Origin: Pseudomonadota bacterium
GTDB lineage: Bacteria > Myxococcota_A > Polyangia > Polyangiales > Polyangiaceae
Reading direction: 5' to 3'
DNA length: 64,000 nucleotides
NCBI GenBank assembly: GCA_023402175.1
Contig: JAEXCN010000053.1
Span: 74,738-138,737, forward strand
The translations under genes and the position numbers were made by a program. The notes beneath the pieces were generated by a model. It was not told the origin of the DNA, did no database searches, and saw nothing but the letters and a program-made list of their open reading frames with translations. Shown piece after piece: positions 44,086 to 52,393 of this stretch. Each line of letters begins with the position of its first letter. The first letter of the stretch is position 1.

Positions 44086-45159
44086 TCACAGGGCGTCGCC
44101 CCAAAGCTCGTCAATGGGCAGACCGAAACCGGCGACGTTTCCCAGGGATTTCGTGACCTCGAACGTGCACCCGTAGCATCTCGCCCAACCGCTCGGGGAG
44201 CTGCGCGTCGGCCTACCGTATTGCCTCGCGTGCGCGTCCGCTGTCGGGTTGCGTTGGATGCCGAATACGACGAGCGCATCCAATCCGCAGACCGGACACG
44301 TCGTGTCCTTGATGTAAAACCAATGCCGGTCGGCTAGCCGAGAGACCCGTTGAAGTGCCGCTTCAGCGCGCTCCTCGGTGTCGTGCGCGCTCGTCGGATG
44401 CATGTCGACCGGTACCTCGTAGGAGGCTCGCGCTAGTTCCTTCAGGAGCGCGACCTTTCGCCAGTTCCGCTTCGGGAGACTGCATTCCGCTCGGATCGCG
44501 GCAAACGGGTCGATGCCACAGGCTGGCAATCGCCCGAATACAAACTCCCTGAATTCCGAGTAACGCGGGAGGGCGAAAGCGTCCTCCAAGAATGGTAGGG
44601 CGTAGCAGCCAACGAGGTCGTCGAGGGCATGGTACCGTAGGATGAAGGTGCCACGATGCCACAGTCGATTGCGGAGGTTGTTTAGGCTACTGATGAATCT
44701 GAAGTGCCGCTCGATGAACGCGTATTCCGGTCCGAGACGGCCCCCCCGGAGGAGCGCAAGCACGCGGTCAAGCGTCACGCCTGCTTCCACGGTGCGTAGC
44801 GGCGTCTCGTCGTCGATCGCGAGCGGTTCTCCATGGAGAAGGCGGTCCAGGAGGAGGTGATTTCTACCAGTGTCGACGGCGAGCAGCTCATGACGGTCGC
44901 GAAGCACGTCCTTCAGGGCCAGCTCTGCGAAGTGCTGGAGGTGAAGCACGGTCTCGGCAGCCGCATCCCAGTAATCCGGAGTGGTCACATCGGGTGACTG
45001 TCCATCGGTGCTCCCGATGTCGAGACGGACTGCGCGATAGCTCGCAGCGTACGCCCTTAGCGCAAGGCGTGCGGATGTGGTCGAAAGATCCCCATGCTCG
45101 CTCGCTGGTTCGCCAAGACTAAAGCCATCCTCGACGAGCTTCTGGAGATCGCGCGGCAT
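44086..45159 (-). CDS. Putative HEPN-domain protein with a C-terminal zinc ribbon
   Basis: From ATG 45159 (a GTG at 45171 also fits) the protein has 357 residues. The N-terminal two-thirds is helical and includes RNRLWH, which matches the R-x4-H motif of HEPN RNases, in the sequence NNLRNRLWHRG. The last third has CPVC and, about 40 residues later, CYGC, a zinc-ribbon pattern. HEPN proteins commonly cleave RNA in toxin-antitoxin and antiphage systems. No antitoxin is recognised beside it. The HEPN call rests on one motif and helical context. Confidence 0.55.
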   Translation of the reverse strand: MPRDLQKLVEDGFSLGEPASEHGDLSTTSARLALRAYAASYRAVRLDIGSTDGQSPDVTTPDYWDAAAETVLHLQHFAELALKDVLRDRHELLAVDTGRNHLLLDRLLHGEPLAIDDETPLRTVEAGVTLDRVLALLRGGRLGPEYAFIERHFRFISSLNNLRNRLWHRGTFILRYHALDDLVGCYALPFLEDAFALPRYSEFREFVFGRLPACGIDPFAAIRAECSLPKRNWRKVALLKELARASYEVPVDMHPTSAHDTEERAEAALQRVSRLADRHWFYIKDTTCPVCGLDALVVFGIQRNPTADAHARQYGRPTRSSPSGWARCYGCTFEVTKSLGNVAGFGLPIDELWGDAL

Positions 45160-45346
45160 GTATTTGCTCACGAGAATAGCTGGGCGCGCTGGTCGGCGCT
45201 GTGAGATCCGTCGCTCCACCGCACACGCGGCAGCGCGCGACGCGAGCCGCAACACAGCTTACTCGCGAGCCCCGCGGAGGCTGATAGTCCGACAGTCCGC
45301 CCGGAAAGCGTCCCGGTCTAAAAGGACGCATCGAGGATCGAGTAAC

Positions 45347-45595
45347 TCAAACCAGGTTCATCGACGCAGAGCGAAGCCGCTCGACGATGTCGGCGTCGAG
45401 CAGTCCCGTTGCGGGCGCTGCGTCGACACATGCTTCCCATGAGGCACGGATCGCACGCCGCCGCCGGAGTTGGTTGGCTTCTTCCGGATCGGAAGGGAGC
45501 GGGCCCGAGGCTGAGAGGATGTTGTAACGTTGACACGCGAGCGGCGGGGCACGAGCGAGCGAGCAAAGGTCACGATGATTGAAGGCGGAAACACA
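45347..45595 (-). pseudogene. Startless C-terminal gene remnant, 82 codons
   Basis: Between an in-frame TGA (45596-45598) and the stop at 45347 lies a frame with strongly coding composition. It includes CQRYNILSASGPLPSDPEEA and later ADIVERLRSASMNLV. No ATG, GTG or TTG occurs before the final few codons, so it cannot be translated from within. It is best explained as the 3' end of a decayed gene. The parent family is not recognised. The flanking spaces (45160-45346 and 45596-45845) hold nothing else visible. Confidence 0.55.
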
Positions 45596-45845
45596 TCATC
45601 GATCGCGGCCATCGATCGAGCACCCGCCCGCAGATGGCGCCGCGCAAGACTGACGGCTCACGGAGAGTAGCGCGCGCTAGTGGATAACCACTAGACCGCA
45701 CGATCGTGCGAGGTGCAATGCGCGGCGAGCATTGACGTCGAGAGTACGGCCGTCTGCACCGCACTCCGTCATCGGGTGGAGCGGGATTGCTGCGCAGTCG
45801 AGTGGCATCGTACGCTTGAAAGTTCTTCCGGAAGGGCGGTGGGGC

Positions 45846-46349
45846 ATGATTAGGAAGTTCATCGGAGGGCTCGTCGCTGGCGTCATTCTGACGTGCGCTG
45901 TTCCGCTTCATCGCGCCGAGGCGCAGGACAATCAGGGCTGCTGCGCGGCACACGGCGGCGTACTCGGCTGCAACGGGACTCAGGTCGTCTGTCGCGACGG
46001 CCTGCCCAGCCCGACGTGTCTCTGCAAGGCACCTCGCGTGTCGGCGGTGCGGTGGACGCTCTCCGGGCACGATGGGCTGATGCGCCATACCGGCCTCTTC
46101 CAGCCATCAGGGGCGGTGCTGCAGGCACCCCTGGGCTGGACGTGCACTCAGGACGCTCCGAAGTCGAATACGACGGCGGCCGGTGATCGCTTCGAGACAG
46201 TAGCTGTGACGTGCAAGCAATCGCTCGGAGCGGAGGTCTCTTTGCTCGTGAACTGCTTCGTGGATCACACGGACACGAACGCGTCGACGATGGTTGTGAA
46301 GAGCTCGCTCGGGACCGGCTCGTTCTTCTTGATGTGCCACACGCCGTAA
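45846..46349 (+). CDS. Cys-rich secreted hypothetical protein
   Basis: From ATG 45846 the product has 167 residues. A signal peptide (MIRKFIGGLVAGVILTCAV, cleaved near AEA) is followed by a Cys-dense segment, GCCAAHGGVLGC and CRDGLPSPTCLCK, and a beta-rich C-terminal domain of about 110 residues with four more Cys. It resembles small secreted disulfide-bonded proteins but no family was recognised. It is one of a run of small plus-strand genes in the island. Confidence 0.65.
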   Translation: MIRKFIGGLVAGVILTCAVPLHRAEAQDNQGCCAAHGGVLGCNGTQVVCRDGLPSPTCLCKAPRVSAVRWTLSGHDGLMRHTGLFQPSGAVLQAPLGWTCTQDAPKSNTTAAGDRFETVAVTCKQSLGAEVSLLVNCFVDHTDTNASTMVVKSSLGTGSFFLMCHTP

Positions 46350-46412
46350 GTCGAAATCGGGTGCGACGAAGACTCATCGACGAACCCTCGCGATCAACGG
46401 ATCGAGGTGAAC

Positions 46413-46673
46413 ATGGCGACGACGATCAAGTTCAAGGTGGGGGGACGCACCGTTTCCGAGGCGGAGTGGAAGCGGTCGCTGAAGAACGATCTGGAGGGGA
46501 TGATTCAGCGAGGAGTCGCAGAGAAGGTCGCGAAGCATGTCCGCTCCCTCCGATGCCCGGTTCACGGAACAGCGCTGAAAGAGGTCGAGGTGGAAGTGGA
46601 CATCAAGTGTGGAAAGGCTGCCGTGAAGGGCAAGGGATGCTGCGAGGAACTCGACAAACTGCTCCGGGCGTGA
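46413..46673 (+). CDS. Small hypothetical protein, 86 residues
   Basis: The ATG at 46413 has a GAGGTG box. The protein is basic and helix-rich, with IKFKVGGRTVSEAEWKRSL at the N-terminus and three Cys/His sites (CPVHG, KCGK, GCCEE) in the second half. A zinc-binding or redox role is possible. No family recognised. It follows the secreted Cys-rich gene by about 60 bp. Confidence 0.6.
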   Translation: MATTIKFKVGGRTVSEAEWKRSLKNDLEGMIQRGVAEKVAKHVRSLRCPVHGTALKEVEVEVDIKCGKAAVKGKGCCEELDKLLRA

Positions 46674-46739
46674 CGATGCATCATCGCGGTTTGCGGGAGC
46701 GACCGCGCGGCTGGTGCTAGTGAGGGCTATCGTCGTCGC

Positions 46740-47003
46740 GTGCTCTCCCGCGTTGGGAATGACGAACTCCGCCACGAGGCACGCTGCGACCGCTGCCTTG
46801 TCGGATCGCCGATCGTCGAGGGCGACCTCGAGGTGGCACGTCGCGAGCTCGTCGCGCTCGGATGGGAGGTTCGTCACGACGGGCAGACGTGGTGCCCGGA
46901 GTGCAGTCAGAGGGCGCGCACGCCGCGCCGACCGCGCGCGGCGTCGTGCGTCGCCGTCGCTGATGATTTCACGGGGGTGGCGGCGCGCCTTGACCGGCGT
47001 TGA
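46740..47003 (+). CDS. Small zinc-ribbon-like protein, 87 residues
   Basis: From GTG 46740 the frame contains CDRC and, about 36 residues later, CPEC, typical of a zinc ribbon, with a helix between (EVARRELVALGWEV). The C-terminus is Arg-rich and less convincing. No family is recognised. It is the third of four small plus-strand genes in a row. Confidence 0.5.
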   Translation: MLSRVGNDELRHEARCDRCLVGSPIVEGDLEVARRELVALGWEVRHDGQTWCPECSQRARTPRRPRAASCVAVADDFTGVAARLDRR

Positions 47004-47024
47004 GGGGCCGGCCAGAAGCTGGTC

Positions 47025-47357
47025 ATGCGAAACGTTGAAGCGCGCTCGATTTCGTCCGATGCCGACGGTCGGCACTACGAGATCCTGTCAGACGGACGAC
47101 AGCTCTTGCTCGTACGAATCTGCCCCGAGGACGACGACCACGACCCGTGGCTGTGCACGCTGGAGTTGCCCAACGGCGAACTATCGCTGGAGGGGCGGGG
47201 AGACGATCCGCTTGTCGCGTTCGCCGACGCGAGGCTCTGGTGGGAGGAGGTCGAGTCGCGACATCCGATGCCGTGGGAGCGGATACACGAGGCTCTCGAC
47301 GGCGTCGGGGCGTTTCACGATCCTGACGACCGTTGGTCACAGGTCGTCGACGGTTGA
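47025..47357 (+). CDS. Acidic hypothetical protein, 110 residues
   Basis: The product is acidic (many Asp/Glu), with alternating strands and a Trp-rich core: DPWLCTLELPNG, LWWEEVE, PMPWERIHEALDG. This composition with no signal peptide fits a small cytoplasmic protein. No family recognised. It begins 21 bp after the zinc-ribbon gene on the same strand. Confidence 0.6.
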   Translation: MRNVEARSISSDADGRHYEILSDGRQLLLVRICPEDDDHDPWLCTLELPNGELSLEGRGDDPLVAFADARLWWEEVESRHPMPWERIHEALDGVGAFHDPDDRWSQVVDG

Positions 47358-47387
47358 TCCCACGCGGTTCCGCGCGTTCGAATCGGA

Positions 47388-47642
47388 TCACACAGCGGTG
47401 TCGTGCTCGCCGCGCGCGTCCGCGTCGACGACGACGACCAGGTGCGGACGCCTCGCGGATGCCTCCTCGAGGAGCTGCGCGCGCGTCCACGGACGACCGT
47501 CGAGCGGACGGAGATGACGACGTCGTTCGAGCGCGCGGAGGATGCGCCACTCGATGCGCGTGCGACGCGCGTAGTCGGGCGAGGCCGCGTGGTCTTCGGG
47601 CCGGAGCTGACGAAGGACGGCATAGAGGCGGGCAGGGGACAT
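47388..47642 (-). CDS. Small conserved protein, 84 residues; intact copy of a duplicated family
   Basis: From ATG 47642 the protein reads MSPARLYAVLRQLRPEDHAA and on through RPWTRAQLLEEA to DARGEHDTAV. A second copy at 50195-50472 has a closely similar product with conservative changes (Ile/Leu, Ile/Val), which shows that this strand and frame are the coding ones. Function unknown. A plus-strand frame over the same bases is its shadow. Confidence 0.7.
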   Translation of the reverse strand: MSPARLYAVLRQLRPEDHAASPDYARRTRIEWRILRALERRRHLRPLDGRPWTRAQLLEEASARRPHLVVVVDADARGEHDTAV

Positions 47643-48105
47643 GCTGCCGGTCTCGGCCGTACACGGGCCTCGGTTGCGCAGGATCTCACTTCCAGCGAGG
47701 TGGCCGAGAGAACTTCCCTCGAGCGTCCGTGACCTCCTCTGGGAATTGGCAGGCTTGGAGCGTCGCCTTGCGAACGTCGCGGCAATGCGCCACGTCGACC
47801 GACGAGGCACCGATCGCAGCGCGCCCCGTGACTAGCTTCGTTCTCGCCTCGCCTCGCCTCGCCTCGGGAGCTCGGGCCGGAGGCGCAGCGCCGACCCGTG
47901 AGAGCGTCTCCTCAACATCGCCTCAACCTGAACAGATGAACAGGTTCAGCTTTTGCAGGAGCAGCCTGAGACTTTCGCGTAAGCGTTTTCTTCGAACCTG
48001 TGGATTGAGCCTAAATTGGAAACCGTTGTCATTTCGCACAGTTAGCAACGGTGCAGTTTGTGGAAAACAACTCGAACCAAAAAGACTTTTGGTTTGACTT
48101 TTTTC
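47643..48105. other. 463-bp intergenic region without a supported gene
   Basis: The left part has a coding-like plus frame (SSVRDLLWELAGLERRLA, ending near 47835) without a clear start, possibly a remnant. A 5-bp microsatellite (CTCGC repeated four times) lies near 47845-47867. From 47930 the sequence becomes notably AT-rich for this genome, with the hairpin AACCTG/CAGGTT around 47925-47950 and a perfect 8-bp stem at 48075-48094. Confidence 0.5.
48075..48094. terminator. Bidirectional-looking terminator hairpin
   Basis: AACCAAAA and TTTTGGTT pair perfectly around the 4-nt loop AGAC. On the plus strand it is followed by TGACTTTTTT. On the minus strand it lies 11 bp past the stop of the AlbA_2 gene. 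Confidence 0.65.
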
Positions 48106-49515
48106 CTACGCCCAAAAAGGAACGTACCGAGCGTACCTCTTCGAGCCGCTCGTAGGATCCTCAGGCTTGATCCGCCCAGCATCAACCGCGTCGCGAATGA
48201 TGCGCGAGACGGTCTCTGCCTTTCCTTCGCTGAGCTTGAACCGCTCACGCAGCGTCTGATTCGTCATGCGTTGGTTGAGCACGTACCGGAGGGAGGCGTG
48301 TTGGTAGCAGGCGCGGATGCGCTCTTCCCGGTCCATTTCCGCGAACTCCTTGTGCGCAAAGAGCACGGCGGTCGTGCGGTAGGTTGCGACGCGGAAGTCG
48401 GGCGCGGGCAGCTGATACGCCTCAGCGTTCGCGACAACTTTGTCGATCCCGCTCCCGAGCTCTTCGCAGACACCGAGCCTACGCATGAGGCCAGCGAGCG
48501 TCTCGTTCCTCGACCTGTACTCGTCGATGAAACGGTCGGGGGCCGTCAGCGGGACGCCCGGGTTCGAAATCTCAAGCCTGTCCGCGTAGAGCTCGATCAT
48601 CACCGAGGCGCCCGTTTCGGTCAGGTCCTGGTGCACCAGCGCGTTCGCTACCAGTTCTCGGATCGCAAGCTCCGGGAAGAGCTTCACCTGACGTCGTAGC
48701 GCCTGTTCGACGACCTCGTTGGAAGGCGTCTGGGAGTTGATGAATTCGATCAGCCCCTCGAAGCCAACCGCATACCCCTTCACCCCTGTTAGATCGCGCT
48801 TGATAGCGTCCTTCCCCTGCCCGCCGTAGACGACAACGCGGGGTGCTTTCCGGCGGAGGCCCTCAAACGCTTCAAGGTTCTTGGCGAAGAGGAGCGCGCC
48901 GAGGTTCGTGATCGCCCACGTGCTCCCGCTTCGAATGAGGAGCTCCTCCGAGGCGAACTTTGCCAAGACGGCTTCGCGAGCTGACGGGTAAGGCAACTCC
49001 AGCAGGTCGAAGTAGCTCGGAGTATCGAGAAGCTTCACGACATCCTCGCTCGACACGTCGAGCATCGCTGGCTCGAGGCTCCACTCCACCTTCCCTTCGT
49101 TGAAGATGTGACGAAGGCGATCCTCGCTCATCGGAACCGTGTCCTCGGTCGAGCGCATGTAGTACGCGCCCTCGAGGTGATAGGCGGTTCCTCTGGGTCT
49201 GCTCGGGATGTGAAACACGACGACGCGGCCGAACGGGTGGTTCACGACCTCGACGTCCACGCGAAACCTGACCTTCTCGAAGATCCTGCGCGCGATATCC
49301 TCAGGACTTGGGAAGGCGGCCGAGCCACATACGGCGCGCGGTCGCTTGTCCGTAATCCCGAGGATCAGCTTCCCGCCGCCCTCGTTGGCCAGGGCAACGG
49401 AGTAACGGAAGAGCTTCGTGTGGTCGTACTGGGCCTTCGCCTCTTTGAACTCGAGGTTCTCGTTCTCATGGGGCGTTTGAATCCAGGTGTCTAGGTCCGC
49501 AATACTTGTGGCCAC
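48106..49515 (-). CDS. AlbA_2 (Schlafen-type) DNA-binding domain protein with ATPase-like domain
   Basis: The 469 residues start with an AlbA_2/Schlafen-AAA_4 domain (about 10-140: ENENLEFKEAKAQYD, ANEGGGKLILGITD). A middle helical region and a GHKL-type HATPase_c_4 domain follow (IRELVANALVHQDL, LEISNPGVPL, GSGIDKV). It ends with a winged helix. This is the usual order in RecG-like, ATP-binding transcriptional regulator proteins found in genomic islands. It may be a regulator or a defence component; no partner is adjacent. Codon use fits the window. Confidence 0.85.
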   Translation of the reverse strand: MATSIADLDTWIQTPHENENLEFKEAKAQYDHTKLFRYSVALANEGGGKLILGITDKRPRAVCGSAAFPSPEDIARRIFEKVRFRVDVEVVNHPFGRVVVFHIPSRPRGTAYHLEGAYYMRSTEDTVPMSEDRLRHIFNEGKVEWSLEPAMLDVSSEDVVKLLDTPSYFDLLELPYPSAREAVLAKFASEELLIRSGSTWAITNLGALLFAKNLEAFEGLRRKAPRVVVYGGQGKDAIKRDLTGVKGYAVGFEGLIEFINSQTPSNEVVEQALRRQVKLFPELAIRELVANALVHQDLTETGASVMIELYADRLEISNPGVPLTAPDRFIDEYRSRNETLAGLMRRLGVCEELGSGIDKVVANAEAYQLPAPDFRVATYRTTAVLFAHKEFAEMDREERIRACYQHASLRYVLNQRMTNQTLRERFKLSEGKAETVSRIIRDAVDAGRIKPEDPTSGSKRYARYVPFWA

Positions 49516-49647
49516 AACTGCCCCCTCAGGGCGAAGCCCAAGAATACGACGGTATCCGCGTCGTCTCCAGACGCAACCCCCTCTCGCGCCCAGAAGCCCG
49601 GCCGTCGAGGTCCGATGACTCCCGAGGCGCCCGCCACCCAGGTCTAA

Positions 49648-49809
49648 ACGCCTGACACCTTGGCGTTGGCGGGCCCTGCAGCATCCCGCGGCTGGTTCCT
49701 AGACCGCGCGTCCGACGCCCGACGACGCTGCGTCAAGCTCGGCGAGGCTCGCGCCCCAGGCGTCATCACACGCGAGGAGTTCGTCGCCCTCCTCGACACG
49801 GAGCTCTGA
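49648..49809 (+). pseudogene. Remnant of a small HTH (excisionase-like) gene
   Basis: After an in-frame TAA the frame has strongly coding composition and ends at TGA 49809. It encodes SRGWFLDRASDARRRCVKLG and ITREEFVALLDTEL, which looks like the end of an excisionase-like winged helix. The only start available is TTG, with no ribosome binding site. It may be a 48-residue gene or a decayed fragment. The stretch 49516-49647 shows nothing. Confidence 0.5.
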
Positions 49810-49909
49810 CCGCGCGGCGTGAGCGACCCGTCGTTCCGGTACCTCGACGACGGGTTCCCGCAATGCGCGAGCGACGCATCGTGACCTGAAGCGACGCTCG
49901 CCCGATCGT

Positions 49910-50188
49910 GTGCGTATTCCGCCGGAAATGATCACGCGGATCGCCCTGATGATCACTTGGATCGGATCGATGATCAGCGGGGGCGCGCCGGGCCGGCGTG
50001 CCCACCGTATTCGCAGACCCAACGCCGCGCGCAGGACGGGTCAAGGGCTTGAATCCGAAGGATTTCGGCGTAGCCGACCCTTGACGCGTCCGAGCACGGC
50101 GTTTCCTACGGGCTAACCTGATCATCGCCCCGATCCGAACGATCTGGGGTCGCCGATCCTCGTGATCATTTCGCGGCGAAACACGCAC
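49910..50188. repeat. Roughly 280-bp element with long imperfect terminal inverted repeats
   Basis: The left end (49910-49943) and the inverted right end (50154-50188) match at all but three positions, with one indel, over 35 bases (both contain GAAATGATCACG). The similarity continues inward with GGATCGG and GATGATCAG elements to about 75 bp on each side. No coding frame is supported inside. It looks like a MITE or a large hairpin, and ends 6 bp from the stop of the frameshifted gene at 50195. Confidence 0.65.
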
Positions 50189-50194
50189 GTGCAC

Positions 50195-50472
50195 TCACAC
50201 GGCCGTATCGTGCTCGCCGCGCGCGTCTGGGTCGACGACGATGACGTAGGCATGGGGCTCGCGTGTCGTCGTCGGCAACAGTTCGGAGAGCGCCTCCTCG
50301 AGGAGTTGCGCGCGTGTCCACGGGCGGCCGCCGAGCGGGCGGAGGTGCCCGGCACGTTCGAGACCACGGAGGACGCGCCACTCGAGCGGACGCGGCGGGT
50401 GTAGTCGGGCGAGTCGGCGTGGGCTTCGGGCCGGAGGCTGCGAATGATGGCGACCAGCTTCTGCGGGGACAT
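50195..50472 (-). pseudogene. Frameshifted second copy of the 84-residue family
   Basis: Starting at ATG 50472 the product reads MSPQKLVAIIRSLRPEAHAD, similar to the 47642 gene, but loses frame near 50400. Homology resumes in the next frame (LEWRVLRGLERAGHL, RPWTRAQLLEEA) to the stop at 50195, where both copies end GEHDTAV. Aligning the DNA indicates a single-base deletion in this copy. It is probably inactive unless the frame is restored by slippage or the base is a sequencing error. Confidence 0.7.
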
Positions 50473-50545
50473 GCGGGGCTGGTCGGTCCCTCACGACAGG
50501 AGTTGCTTGGTTCCGGTGCTTCAGGGAACGCTCGACGGAGCCGTC

Positions 50546-51406
50546 CTACGAACCGAGGTGAAGCAACGAACCTGCTCGGTCGGCAACTTCTTCGGCGCGT
50601 TCCATCTCGATCGGCTCCGCCGCGACCTGCCGAAAGGCCGCGAACACCTCGTCGAGCAGCTCTTTGGGCGTCGACTCGGGAGGAGGCGCGTACACTGCCG
50701 CGACCGGAACGTTCGGAGCAACCTTCACCAGGCGCTCGCCGATCTTTACCTCGCCGCCATCGCTTTCGCGTAGGTCCTGGACCGTCCAGGCCCACGCCTT
50801 CACCTTCTCGTAGAGTTCGTCCGCGTTTGCGGCGCCGAGAGTGAATCCTTGCGCCAGCTGTTTTGCCTCTCCGTTCGCGACGACGAAGTCGAAGGCCCCG
50901 TGATGACGACGCCCCTTCACAACGGCCCTCTCGGCGTACTCGTGGCCAAGACGGAGTCCACGCTGCTTGAATGCTCGTCGAAGCGCAGCGAGGACTGGGT
51001 GCTTGTTCGTTCGGGCGTCGGCGCGGCGCTCGGGCTCGACAATAAATTCGGGCCAAAGCATGTCCATGACGTGCGGAACACTTTCGGCGACGACAGGAGT
51101 CGGGTCGGTGAACTGAACGACCCCCAGTGAATTCCGAGCAAGCTCGGCCAACCATTGCTCGGAGAGCCGAACTGTCAGGTCGCCGTCGGCGTAGTCGTCC
51201 ACCGTTCGGCCGAGATCGTCAAGGATGTCCCACACTCGAGGGAGTACATGGGCGTCGTCGATGCTTCGTGCGCGTTTCGAGTTCGACGCAATGAGGCGCA
51301 GCAGCCACTCGTCCGCGTCGTCGCTCCCGACTAGCAGTCCAAGGTTCACCCGCTCACCGCGAGCGGGGTCCGGAACAAACCTCAGAACGCTGTAGACGTA
51401 CCTCAT
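50546..51406 (-). CDS. DUF3037 family protein
   Basis: The 286-residue protein has the N-terminal DUF3037 pattern: YVYSVLRFVPDPARGERVNLGLLV, with a following helix of basic residues. The C-terminal half is less conserved and acidic at the end. DUF3037 genes are often found next to HipA-like kinase genes, as here, where the upstream HipA-like gene overlaps by 4 bp (ATGA). The biochemical role is unknown; a regulatory or antitoxin-like function has been only supposed. Confidence 0.82.
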   Translation of the reverse strand: MRYVYSVLRFVPDPARGERVNLGLLVGSDDADEWLLRLIASNSKRARSIDDAHVLPRVWDILDDLGRTVDDYADGDLTVRLSEQWLAELARNSLGVVQFTDPTPVVAESVPHVMDMLWPEFIVEPERRADARTNKHPVLAALRRAFKQRGLRLGHEYAERAVVKGRRHHGAFDFVVANGEAKQLAQGFTLGAANADELYEKVKAWAWTVQDLRESDGGEVKIGERLVKVAPNVPVAAVYAPPPESTPKELLDEVFAAFRQVAAEPIEMERAEEVADRAGSLLHLGS

Positions 51407-52197
51407 CCGGCACCACCAAATCGGTGTAGCAGCCTCTCAGCCGCTGGTTTAGCTCGCCTCTCGAGGAAGAAGCCAACACATTCGAGTTCTTCGTCGCTCA
51501 CGGGCCAAGTACTTGGAACCTTCGCGAGCGCATCACGTATCTGCGCCCTGGAAACGCTCCTCAGTGCCGCGACGACCGGTTCCACATGGGCGGTCGTGAT
51601 CCCGTCGTCGGAATCCTCGTCAAGCTCATGGGCGAGCTCGACTGCGTCCAGCAGCGCCTGAGTTTCCCAGGACGGCCCCTCCGGTGGGAGGTACGCGCCA
51701 TGGTCGTGGCTGTGGAACGAATAGTCGTCCGTGAGGTCAAGCAGTCCTTGCGGCTCACCTCCCCAGCACCAGTCGTACAGACCCAGGATCGCAGCGTGCC
51801 GGGTTGCGTTGTGATCGTGATACCGACGTTCCAGGCCGGTCGCATCAGCACGGCTTTCGAGATTGAGCGACGCGTGAGCGATGCCTTCTTCGAGCCTGCG
51901 ACCACGCGTGAACTCCCAACCTGTCGAGTCGCTGGTGATCCCCAAGGTGACAACTGGGCGCGTCGGCGCGTTGATGAGGACGCCCATCCGACCGACGATC
52001 TGCTCTGTGATCGGGACACGCCGTCCCTGCGGATTGTTCAGCGGTTTCACCCAGTACCGTTGACCGTCGCTCGCGCGGGCGATGAACGCCTTTGACTCAC
52101 CGAGCTCGTTCTGCGCGAGCGGTGCTACCAAAGTGAGTTCAACTTCGGTCGTCCGCTGATCACGCAGCAACCCAACCCAATCGGCGCGTTCAACCAT
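51403..52197 (-). CDS. HipA-like kinase domain protein (HipA_2 type)
   Basis: From ATG 52197 the product has 264 residues (a TTG at 52239 would add 14). Features of the HipA_2 kinase fold are the Lys-containing strand YWVKPLNNPQG, an EQIVGRMG helix, and the active-site-like DDYSFHSHDHGAYLP. It is shorter than classical HipA and lacks the N-subdomain 1. Its stop overlaps the DUF3037 start, so the two are translationally coupled. A HipB-type antitoxin is not present. It is divergent from the Ser/Thr kinase gene at 52394. Confidence 0.75.
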   Translation of the reverse strand: MVERADWVGLLRDQRTTEVELTLVAPLAQNELGESKAFIARASDGQRYWVKPLNNPQGRRVPITEQIVGRMGVLINAPTRPVVTLGITSDSTGWEFTRGRRLEEGIAHASLNLESRADATGLERRYHDHNATRHAAILGLYDWCWGGEPQGLLDLTDDYSFHSHDHGAYLPPEGPSWETQALLDAVELAHELDEDSDDGITTAHVEPVVAALRSVSRAQIRDALAKVPSTWPVSDEELECVGFFLERRAKPAAERLLHRFGGAG

Positions 52198-52393
52198 GCC
52201 CGTTCTCAAGGGATAGGTGGGGCCCGAGGGGCTCGTCAATCGTTCAGGAGCGAAGCCCTGTCACAATCGGAGGGAGGGCGCGCGGGCATGGAGCACGGAC
52301 AGAGCTCCCTGTAACGTGAAGGCCCCCTCTAACGCGAAGGCTTCGCCCCGCTGGCCGACGAGAGTCGGCGTCCATGGCTTAGGAGCAATACGG

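Noticed and set aside
47403..47732. Plus-strand frame over the 84-residue gene
   Set aside because: Differences between the two copies are conservative in the minus-strand frame, so that frame is the coding one.
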